The notes under the pieces were generated by a model that searched no databases, was not told the origin of the DNA, and saw nothing but the letters and a program-made list of their open reading frames with translations. Positions 1 to 4,615 of a stretch of 8,141 nucleotides of DNA are shown here, one piece after another; position 1 is the first letter of the stretch, and every line of letters begins with the position of its first letter. The stretch spans positions 3,628 to 11,768 of the forward strand of contig PKXR01000133.1 in NCBI GenBank assembly GCA_003133485.1, read 5' to 3'. Source of the stretch: Candidatus Dormiibacterota bacterium. Lineage in GTDB: Bacteria > Chloroflexota > Dormibacteria > UBA8260 > Bog-877. A program made the translations under genes and the position numbers.

Positions 1-362
1 GGAGATTCCAACGGCATCACTAGCGAGCTGCGGGGCGCGTGGGCCGCCGACAAGGCCTTGAAGCGCGGGTCCAGAGTGGCGTCGTCGACCCGCACCGCCT
101 TGCGCTCCGCCACCGCCCAGCCCACGATTCCTTCGCCCGGCCCGAAGGACGCGACGCTGCCCACCTGCTCGGTGTAGGGGAAGGTGACCATGGCCGTCAG
201 GCGGGTCTCGTCCTCATCGAGCAGGAAGACGGTAGCCCCGTCGCACGCCACCAGCTGCGAGAGTGCCCGCAGGGTAAAGTCGATATTGACTTTTAGGTCG
301 AGGCTTGACGTGAAAAGATTGCCGACCCGCTCGAGCAGGTCGACCGTCAATTTGTCGTCCAT
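1..362 (-). CDS. GAF-domain protein, N-terminal part (runs off the left edge)
   Basis: Reading the minus strand from ATG at 362 gives 120 codons open to the window edge, so the C-terminus is missing. The protein begins MDDKLTVDLLERVGNLFTSS, a short helix, and then shows a GAF fold from about residue 25: LSQLVACDGATVFLLDEDET, followed by GPGEGIVGWAVAERKAVRVD and LDPRFKAL. The G-x-G-x-x-G-W-x-x pattern and the VRVDDAT-DPRF strand-loop are typical of GAF ligand-binding or dimerisation domains found in sensor kinases, cyclases, phosphatases and sigma-factor regulators. The output domain lies beyond the window, so the role (signal sensing) is only inferred from the family. A second possible start is TTG at 389, which has GGAG 8 bases upstream and would add nine residues. 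I prefer ATG because a TATAAT box fits a leaderless start there. The GAF identity is secure; the overall architecture is unknown. Confidence 0.85.
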   Translation of the reverse strand, partial: MDDKLTVDLLERVGNLFTSSLDLKVNIDFTLRALSQLVACDGATVFLLDEDETRLTAMVTFPYTEQVGSVASFGPGEGIVGWAVAERKAVRVDDATLDPRFKALSAAHAPRSSLVMPLES

Positions 363-371
363 GCGGGTCGA

Positions 372-377
372 ATTATA
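372..377 (-). promoter_or_regulatory. -10 box (TATAAT) for the GAF gene, possibly leaderless
   Basis: A perfect TATAAT on the minus strand ends 9 bases before the ATG at 362. Transcription would start about 7 bases after the box, leaving a leader of 0 to 3 bases. No good -35 element is found at 16 to 18 bases. If the TTG at 389 is the true start, the box lies inside the coding region and is accidental. Confidence 0.45.
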
Positions 378-671
378 GGCAGTGGTCAAATGAGGTTCTC
401 CGGTCCAGGGAGGGTGGTCCGGAGGGTAACGCACCAGCCGCCCGCAAGGTGAGGACTGCCGACCTGGAGTCGGCTCCCGGGAGGTTGCACTGCCGCCATG
501 ATTGCATGGCCGAGCTCCTCCGCCGGGCGATCGGCTCCGATTTCAGCCCTGACCAGAGCCCACCTAAAGGACCCGATGGCGTGAAGCATCGCTGGGTAGC
601 CGCGACCTCTCCGAAGCGAACCTGCCGCATCGACCCCGGCCCCTGGCAGTCTCCGCCGCGGGAACGGCCAA

Positions 672-686
672 GGCGGGCGGGCGGGG
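672..686 (+). other. G-rich tract with four G runs
   Basis: The plus strand reads GG-C-GGG-C-GGG-C-GGGG, four runs separated by single C bases. This pattern can fold into a G-quadruplex, although the first run has only two G. It lies just past the stop codon of the 56-residue gene, whose transcript is C-rich here. Folding and function are inference. Confidence 0.4.
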
Positions 687-696
687 TTCAGCCCCG
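682..696 (-). terminator. Weak hairpin spanning the stop of the 56-residue gene
   Basis: CGGGG, a five-base loop and CCCCG pair across the TGA at 690-688. There is no T tract after it, though the transcript then becomes very C-rich. It could aid termination, but the evidence is thin. Confidence 0.2.
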
Positions 697-858
697 GCGG
701 TTGGTGCCGCTGAGAATCCTTCGCGCCGCATCCGCGCGCCGCTGGCGCCGCTCGTCAGATTGGCGCATCCACTGCCGCCCGGGTCGGTCCCTGCGGGCTG
801 CGTCTTGGAGTTCGCGCTCGTGATCCTTGACGAGGAGGTGTAAAGATCCCTCGAACAT
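688..858 (-). CDS. Small 56-residue charged protein of unknown function
   Basis: ATG at 858 to TGA at 690-688 gives 56 residues starting MFEGSLHLLVKDHERELQDA. The decisive evidence is a perfect AGGAGG at 870-865, six bases before the ATG, the best ribosome site in the window. After a short hydrophobic patch (LHLLV, residues 6-10) the protein is a long, strongly basic helix (KDHERELQDAARRDR, then RQSDERRQRRADAARRIL) ending in a short polar tail. It has 17 Arg+Lys, one Trp and no Cys. There is no signal peptide or membrane segment, so it should be cytoplasmic; the charge would suit nucleic-acid or protein binding, which is inference only. I do not recognise a family. It is divergent from the zinc-finger regulator gene, 54 bp away, and may share its control region. 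The next gene in the same direction is the GAF gene, more than 300 bp downstream. Confidence 0.75.
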   Translation of the reverse strand: MFEGSLHLLVKDHERELQDAARRDRPGRQWMRQSDERRQRRADAARRILSGTNRRG

Positions 859-864
859 GGCTTG

Positions 865-870
865 CCTCCT
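865..870 (-). promoter_or_regulatory. Ribosome binding site AGGAGG
   Basis: A consensus Shine-Dalgarno sequence sits six bases before the ATG at 858. It is the main reason for accepting the short minus-strand gene. On the other strand the same bases overlap the proposed -35 region of the divergent regulator gene. Confidence 0.8.
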
Positions 871-871
871 C

Positions 872-889
872 GGTGTAACTAGTGATACC
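872..889. promoter_or_regulatory. 18-bp imperfect palindrome, candidate operator
   Basis: GGTGTAACTAGTGATACC has outer arms GGT/ACC and a perfect ACTAGT centre; 14 of 18 bases are symmetric. It covers the spacer and -10 of the rightward promoter and lies just past the likely start of the leftward transcript, so a bound dimer could affect both. The adjacent zinc-finger regulator is the obvious candidate ligand, but that is inference. The hexamer TGTAAC inside it (874-879) recurs at 899-904, 25 bp away. Confidence 0.3.
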
Positions 890-896
890 GTCGTTG

Positions 897-905
897 ACTG
901 TAACA
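897..905 (-). promoter_or_regulatory. Candidate extended -10 for the 56-residue gene
   Basis: On the minus strand, TGTTACAGT matches TGnTAnnnT (-10 hexamer TACAGT at 902-897). Transcription would start near 890, giving a leader of about 31 bases that carries the AGGAGG site. No convincing -35 is seen. Confidence 0.3.
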
Positions 906-912
906 GCGTACC

Positions 913-1620
913 ATGGATTCGGTACCGATCAAAATGAAGTTCGAGAGTTACGCCGATCGAGGTGTGGAGTCGGCGGTTGAGCTGGTCAACCGACTGAGCC
1001 CGGGCTGGTCCCGCGGTCGAAGATTGGAGTTGCCTCAGGGGCCGGCGGCCCGGCGAGGGCTGGCGCGGGAGGTGGAGGCCAAGATCTCCGGGCTACCAGT
1101 CACTTTGAAGGGACGGGCCGGGGAAGAGCTGATCCTGCTGGCCGCCGAGTTGCGCTTGGTCTTCCAGCTGATGGCCCAGAGCCGGCAGGACCTGGCTGCG
1201 GCCCTCGTCAACTCTCTGCTCACCCGATACGGGGTGGCCCCCCAGCTGGCCCGTCATGACGGCGAGAAGTGGCACCTCCATTTCCACAGCCAAGACAAAG
1301 AAGCCGGCCGGGCCGTCGCCCGGGGCGCCATGTGCGTGATGGCTCTGGCGGTGGTGATCGGATCTCCGGGCGGGGCCCGGCTGGGAATCTGCGGCTCCGC
1401 GCACTGCGACCGGGCCTTCATCGACACCTCGAAGAACGGCTCTCGGCGGTTCTGCTCCTCCACCTGCCTCAGCCGCACCAAAGTAGCCGCGTTCCGGGCC
1501 CGCCGGGCTGACCTCAGCGCGTCGGTGACCGCTCCCTTGACAGCCGCCATTCCCGTCGCGTTCCCGGCACTGGCCGGCCTAAGTCAGCTAAAGCATCGGG
1601 GTAGACTCCGGGCCAAATGA
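913..1620 (+). CDS. CGNR-type zinc-finger transcriptional regulator (ABATE-like)
   Basis: A 235-residue protein with a long N-terminal region (about 10-150) resembling the ABATE/stress-response domain that precedes CGNR fingers, including the W-H-L-H-F-H motif at 120-125. The finger at about 156-195 reads RLGICGSAHC, FIDTSKNGSRRFC, SSTC. Cys160, Cys165, Cys181 and Cys185 form a C-x4-C-x15-C-x3-C site, followed by a basic RTKVAAFRARR stretch. In the family this finger is taken to bind DNA and the N-terminal domain a ligand. The usual CGNR tetrad is CLSR here. ATG 913 has no Shine-Dalgarno sequence. ATG 934 (MKFESYADR) fits the way related proteins begin and may be the real start. The stop overlaps the start of the HMG-CoA lyase gene (ATGA, 1617-1620), so the two are translationally coupled. 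Control of the lyase or of its own promoter is likely but inferred. Confidence 0.88.
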   Translation: MDSVPIKMKFESYADRGVESAVELVNRLSPGWSRGRRLELPQGPAARRGLAREVEAKISGLPVTLKGRAGEELILLAAELRLVFQLMAQSRQDLAAALVNSLLTRYGVAPQLARHDGEKWHLHFHSQDKEAGRAVARGAMCVMALAVVIGSPGGARLGICGSAHCDRAFIDTSKNGSRRFCSSTCLSRTKVAAFRARRADLSASVTAPLTAAIPVAFPALAGLSQLKHRGRLRAK

Positions 1621-2555
1621 GCTCTGACCCCGTCGGCTCGGAGCGCATCTACTTCACCGAGGTGGGGCCCCGTGATGGACTCCAGAACCTCCCCGAAGAG
1701 CTGCCCACCGAGCGCAAGTTGGAGCTGATCCGAGGTGCGCTCGACAGCCGGGTGGACCTGGTCGAGGCGACCTCCTTCGTCTCCCTCAAGTGGGTGCCCA
1801 AGCTGGCTGATGCCGAGACCTTGATGGCCGAGCTGATAGCGGAGCTCGGGCCCGAGGTGCTGGACCGGGTGCGGGTGCTGGTGCCCAACCGCAAGGGGCT
1901 GGACCGGGCCTTGCGGGCAGGGGCGCGGCGCGTGATCGTCAACGTCGCGGCGACCGAGGCCTTCAATCGGCGCAACCTCAACCAATCGGTCAGGTCGACG
2001 GTTGCCGAGATCGGCGGGCTGGCCCAGGAGGCGGGCAGTGCCGGCTGGCAGTGGGACGCCAGCCTGAGCGTCGCCTTTGGCTGCCCCGACGAGGGCCGGG
2101 TTAATCCGCAGGTTGTCGTGGACTTGGCCGCTGAGCTAATTGGATTGGGTGCAGCTGAGATCAGCATTGCCGACACCATCGGGGTCGCCGATCCCAGCCA
2201 GGTAGCTCGTCTAGTGGCTCTTGTGGCGGCGCGGGTCCCGCTCCCGCGGCTCGCCCTCCACCTCCACGACACGCGGGGCATGGGGTTGGCCAACGCCCTC
2301 GCCGGATATCGGGCCGGGGTGCGCCGGTTCGAGGGGTCGGTGGGTGGCATCGGTGGGTGCCCCTTCGCACCTCGGGCCACCGGCAACGTCTGTAGCGAGG
2401 ACCTTCTGTATTTGCTGCAGCGTGTGGGGGCGAGGGTGGCGGTCGACTTGGAGCAGCTTTGCAGCGTGGCTCAGCGGCTGGAGGAGACTCTGGGCCGGGA
2501 GTTGCCAGGTCGCCTGTACCGAGCGGGGCTCTGGGAGCCGGCAACTCTCAGCTGA
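1617..2555 (+). CDS. mvaB: Hydroxymethylglutaryl-CoA lyase
   Basis: The 312-residue protein is a full-length member of the DRE-TIM / HMGL-like family, close to the roughly 300 residues usual for bacterial enzymes. It should split 3-hydroxy-3-methylglutaryl-CoA into acetyl-CoA and acetoacetate, the last step of leucine breakdown, in the cytoplasm. Visible hallmarks are EVGPRDGLQN (15-24, with Arg19 and Asp20), VEATSFVS (49-56, Glu50), SVAFGCPDEG (151-160), ADTIGVA (185-191), the metal-binding HLHDT (His215, His217) and the active-site loop GGCPFA with Cys248, followed by Asn257 in ATGN. GGCP plus HLHDTRGMGLAN separates it from isopropylmalate and citramalate synthases. Two changes stand out: Leu57 where related enzymes have Pro (VSPKWVPQ), and Arg253 in APRATGN where Gly is usual. 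Its start overlaps the regulator's stop by four bases. No acyl-CoA dehydrogenase or carboxylase of the pathway lies nearby in this window. Confidence 0.95.
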   Translation: MSSDPVGSERIYFTEVGPRDGLQNLPEELPTERKLELIRGALDSRVDLVEATSFVSLKWVPKLADAETLMAELIAELGPEVLDRVRVLVPNRKGLDRALRAGARRVIVNVAATEAFNRRNLNQSVRSTVAEIGGLAQEAGSAGWQWDASLSVAFGCPDEGRVNPQVVVDLAAELIGLGAAEISIADTIGVADPSQVARLVALVAARVPLPRLALHLHDTRGMGLANALAGYRAGVRRFEGSVGGIGGCPFAPRATGNVCSEDLLYLLQRVGARVAVDLEQLCSVAQRLEETLGRELPGRLYRAGLWEPATLS

Positions 2556-2593
2556 GTGACGCATCCGCCGGTTCGATATCCGGAGTTAAGTTG

Positions 2594-2613
2594 CAGACGA
2601 TCGGGGCCGTCTG
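2594..2613 (+). terminator. Hairpin downstream of HMG-CoA lyase
   Basis: CAGACG and CGTCTG form a perfect six-base stem with an eight-base loop, 38 bases after the lyase stop. No T tract follows. It is the only good hairpin in the gap before the next gene and may end the transcript or be part of a leader. Confidence 0.3.
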
Positions 2614-2664
2614 GGCGAAACCCGTGCTAGCGTCATTGAGCCATCAGGGGAGTCATAGTCTGCA

Positions 2665-3144
2665 ATGATCGCCATGCTCACTGGTGGGGGCGACTCGTGG
2701 AGGTCCCAGGAGAAGCGCAACTGGCTGGTACGGCCCCCCTTTTCCGAGCATCCGCCGCTCGCACTGAGCTTTGACGCACCGAGTATCGGACTGATGTTTG
2801 CGGTCTGGTCGTTGCTGGCTTTGATCGGTCAGTCGATTTCGCTGTCGGAGATGGCCACGACCCTCTCGCAGTATCACTGGTGGGCCCTCCAATCCGCTAC
2901 GGGCAACCTGGCGCTCGATTGCGATGCCGGCCTGGTCGTCGGGGCAATCCTTAGCCTGGCGGGAGGCCTGCTCATGTTCCGTCGCCGGTGCGGTGGCAAG
3001 GGCCTGGTCATCTCTGGCTTGACTCTCGGAATCGTCTGCCAAATCGCCTACATGGTGCCCTTCCACGTGACGGGGATCTGGCTCGTCGGTCAGGCGACCG
3101 GGATCGCCGTGCTGGCCCTCTTCTGCTTGGGTGGTGGCGAATAG
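2665..3144 (+). CDS. Small integral membrane protein, function unknown
   Basis: The 159-residue protein has a polar N-terminus of about 40 residues and then four likely membrane helices: about 41-60 (IGLMFAVWSLLALIGQSISL), 88-105 (AGLVVGAILSLAGGLLMF), 112-131 (GLVISGLTLGIVCQIAYMVP) and 136-155 (TGIWLVGQATGIAVLALFCL). RRRCGGKG after helix two suggests that loop is cytoplasmic. An aromatic QYHWW lies in the first loop, with a Cys-Asp just before helix two. ATG 2665 has GGGGAG 12 bases upstream, a rather long spacing; ATG 2674 is an alternative. I recognise no family and no catalytic motif. It follows the lyase gene by 109 bp, so it is probably separately expressed, and converges on the YihY-type gene. 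Coding status rests on clear helix periodicity and biased third positions. Confidence 0.65.
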   Translation: MIAMLTGGGDSWRSQEKRNWLVRPPFSEHPPLALSFDAPSIGLMFAVWSLLALIGQSISLSEMATTLSQYHWWALQSATGNLALDCDAGLVVGAILSLAGGLLMFRRRCGGKGLVISGLTLGIVCQIAYMVPFHVTGIWLVGQATGIAVLALFCLGGGE

Positions 3145-3224
3145 CCGGCCGCAGTCCCACTCCGAGGCAGCCAGCGGCGGCAGTGTTGCGGTGCAGAACG
3201 TCTCCTAAGCGGGTCTACTCCAGC

Positions 3225-4106
3225 TCAGAGTCGCGCATAGCGGACCGCCGGGGTCGGCGCCGGATCTCCAGCCTGGGGTTCGGGCGGCTCCCCCTCCATG
3301 ACCACCGCGAATCCCACGACCGTGATCTGGGAGAGAAAGAAGACGTAGGTCAGGATCAGAAAGAAGAGGCTGAAGGTAGTGCCGTAGGTGCTGAAGCCGT
3401 GCGCGAGCTTGAAGTAGAGCGGAAACAGCAGGCTCAGGGCCTCGAATAGGACCGCAGCCGTGAGCGCTCCGGGGAGGACCGCATGGGGCGCGCGGCGCGT
3501 CTGGGGCACCAGGAAATAGATAGCGCAGAAGAGGATCGTGCCAACCACAATCGAAAGGAAGATCTGGAGAATTAGCCCGACCGGGCCGTGGCTCAGCACT
3601 GTCGGAATACCCGGAAACGACTTGACCACGGCGAGAAAGCTGGAGCTGAGCACGACCGGCATGACGAGGCCGGCGAAGAGCACGATCATCCCAAAGGACA
3701 TCAGCTTCTGGGGGATGAAGGACCTGGTGTGGGTCTCGCTCAGGCTGGCGAAGGCCTGGTCCATCGCTCCAAAGAGAGAGGATCCGCCCCAAAGTAGTCC
3801 CACGACCCCCACGATCGCCAGAAGCCCCGAGTGGTGATGGAAGGCGTCCAGCGCTTTGACCACGGCCGCTCCCTTGCCGCCGGGGAGAGCGGTGGCGATC
3901 GCTTTCGTCAGTCCCTCGCCGAGGCCGGCACCGCGGTGAGGAATCAGCCCGGCCAGGGTGGCCGCCAGGACCATGATTGGGAAGAATGAGAAGAGCATGT
4001 TCCAGGCGACCAGGGTCGCCAGGTTGGGGCCGCTGCGATTGAGATAACGGGCAGCGACGCGTATCGGAAACCACTGCCGCAGCCGATGCCGAATCGCTCT
4101 CAACAC
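3225..4106 (-). CDS. yihY: YihY/BrkB-family inner membrane protein
   Basis: A 293-residue polytopic protein of the YihY / virulence factor BrkB (UPF0761) family. After a basic N-terminus, about six helices can be placed: 29-55 (with the typical AWNMLFSFFPIMVLAATLAG), 94-112, 136-158, 178-200, 209-232 and 243-268. Family marks include LLWGGSSLFGAMDQAF after helix two, YFLVP at 197-201, and FSTYGTTFSLFFLILTYVFF at the start of the last helix. The C-terminus is a Pro/Ala/Glu-rich tail. Members were once thought to be ribonuclease BN, which is incorrect; the true transport or lipid role is unsettled. The GTG start at 4106 has no Shine-Dalgarno sequence but a TAGGGT box 9 bases upstream, suggesting a leaderless message. 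It converges on the small membrane protein gene with an 80-bp gap that holds no clear terminator, and is divergent from the ABC exporter. Confidence 0.9.
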   Translation of the reverse strand: MLRAIRHRLRQWFPIRVAARYLNRSGPNLATLVAWNMLFSFFPIMVLAATLAGLIPHRGAGLGEGLTKAIATALPGGKGAAVVKALDAFHHHSGLLAIVGVVGLLWGGSSLFGAMDQAFASLSETHTRSFIPQKLMSFGMIVLFAGLVMPVVLSSSFLAVVKSFPGIPTVLSHGPVGLILQIFLSIVVGTILFCAIYFLVPQTRRAPHAVLPGALTAAVLFEALSLLFPLYFKLAHGFSTYGTTFSLFFLILTYVFFLSQITVVGFAVVMEGEPPEPQAGDPAPTPAVRYARL

Positions 4107-4115
4107 CTGGAAGGT

Positions 4116-4121
4116 ACCCTA
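4116..4121 (-). promoter_or_regulatory. -10-like box for the YihY-family gene, possibly leaderless
   Basis: TAGGGT on the minus strand (TAnnnT) ends exactly 9 bases before the GTG start, the same spacing as at the GAF gene. No -35 element is evident at the usual distance. Confidence 0.4.
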
Positions 4122-4277
4122 GATCAACTGGCCGAGGACGCGCCCACCTCAAGCCCGCCAGGTGTCGGCGCCCGACCTTCCCATTCAACCACGACGGCGG
4201 CACCTGGCCCGGCTGCGACGCAGAAGTCCGGTGCCGGCGAGAGCCTGGCTGATTGAAAAGTTCCGAATCACGCTGAG

Positions 4278-4379
4278 CTAGGTGGCTGAGGTCGCCTTGC
4301 GGCGGATCAGGGCGAAGTTGGCCGCAAGTATGCTCGGGATCACCCCGACCTCCAACTCGACCGTCACCAGACGGCGCAC
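4278..4379 (-). CDS. Possible short protein or gene remnant
   Basis: A minus-strand frame ending at TAG 4280-4278 looks coding: RRLVTVELEVGVIPSILAAN, then FALIRRKATSAT, with mostly G/C third positions and a plausible single membrane helix followed by RRK. The only ordinary start is GTG 4379, giving 33 residues. The frame is open back to a TAG at 4508-4506, and the upstream part (for example LLAPEIRQPEW) also looks protein-like but has no ATG, GTG or TTG. It is therefore either a tiny gene or the 3' end of a decayed one. No family is recognised, and coding status is uncertain. Confidence 0.25.
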   Translation of the reverse strand: MRRLVTVELEVGVIPSILAANFALIRRKATSAT

Positions 4380-4484
4380 CCATTCCGGCTGGCGAATTTC
4401 CGGGGCGAGAAGTGTCGACGGAAGCTCGGAACGAGGAGGGGAGCTATACCAAGCGCCGACGATCCAGTCGACCGGGCCTGGTAC

Positions 4485-4512
4485 CTGACCGTCTCTCGGC
4501 GACTGCTACCCT
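4485..4512 (+). promoter_or_regulatory. Candidate promoter for the ABC exporter genes
   Basis: CTGACC (4485-4490, four of six matches to TTGACA), a 16-base gap, then TACCCT (4507-4512) preceded by TGC, an extended -10 of the form TGnTAnnnT. Transcription would begin near 4519, about 30 bases before the GGAGGAG site. Confidence 0.45.
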
Positions 4513-4547
4513 GAGCGACGATCCGCCGCCGAAGGCTTAGCTCAGAT

Positions 4548-4554
4548 GGAGGAG
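4548..4554 (+). promoter_or_regulatory. Ribosome binding site GGAGGAG upstream of the ABC ATPase
   Basis: A strong Shine-Dalgarno match, but no ATG, GTG or TTG lies in the ATPase frame at a normal distance. The in-frame codon seven bases downstream is ATT at 4562. The annotated GTG 4616 is 61 bases away and has no site of its own. An ATG inside the site at 4546 is in a different frame. Confidence 0.5.
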
Positions 4555-4615
4555 CTGGAAGATTCCAGACGGTCGAGGCGGTCCGGTTGCTACGGCGAAC
4601 GGATCAGCGGTTTCG

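Larger units (their letters stand above)
363..687. other. 325-bp stretch with no confident gene
   Basis: This stretch separates the GAF gene from the 56-residue gene. One minus-strand frame (386-589, ATG start, 67 codons) has moderately biased third positions and encodes a helix-like N-terminus. It lacks a placed ribosome site and matches no family I recognise, so I do not call it. Plus-strand frames here are rich in Arg, Pro and Ser and look like shadows. A GC hairpin lies at 458-474 (GCCGAC, five-base loop, GTCGGC) without a T tract. Confidence 0.4.
862..891 (+). promoter_or_regulatory. Candidate promoter for the zinc-finger regulator / HMG-CoA lyase pair
   Basis: TTGCCT (862-867, four of six matches to TTGACA), an 18-base gap, then TACCGT (886-891) preceded by TGA, giving the extended -10 form TGnTAnnnT. 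Predicted transcription start is near 898, leaving about 15 bases before ATG 913 or 36 before ATG 934. Assigned by pattern only. Confidence 0.4.
4107..4561. other. 455-bp divergent gap between the YihY gene and the ABC exporter
   Basis: The gap holds the -10 box of the YihY-family gene at its left end and a promoter plus ribosome site for the exporter at its right end. A possible short minus-strand gene or remnant lies near 4278-4505. The 7-mer CACCTGG appears at 4104-4110 and 4201-4207, and inverted as CCAGGTG at 4158-4164. A small hairpin (GTCGG/CCGAC) is at 4164-4176. No repeat array, RNA gene or riboswitch is recognised. Confidence 0.5.

Noticed and set aside
386..589. 67-codon minus-strand frame between the GAF and small genes
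   Set aside because: It has a plausible helix at the start and moderate codon bias, but no placed ribosome site and no recognisable family. Kept only as a note.
449..823. 124-codon plus-strand frame
   Set aside because: Its composition is dominated by Arg, Pro and Ser, it has no ribosome site, and it runs antisense to the well-supported 56-residue gene.
1649..2386. 245-codon antisense frame inside HMG-CoA lyase
   Set aside because: It is a typical GC-rich antisense shadow (Ser, Arg, Ala, Thr rich); the plus strand carries all lyase motifs.
2653..3066. 137-codon antisense frame over the small membrane protein gene
   Set aside because: It is polar, Gln/Arg/Asp-rich shadow sequence; the plus frame shows four regular membrane helices.
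3205..4383. 392-codon minus-strand frame overlapping the YihY-family gene
   Set aside because: It is out of frame with the clear YihY/BrkB protein and reads as Arg/Pro/Gly/Ser-rich shadow sequence without membrane helices.
4282..4488. 68-codon plus-strand frame in the divergent gap
   Set aside because: It has no ribosome site and is Arg/Ser/Thr-rich. The opposite strand in this stretch looks more like real protein.
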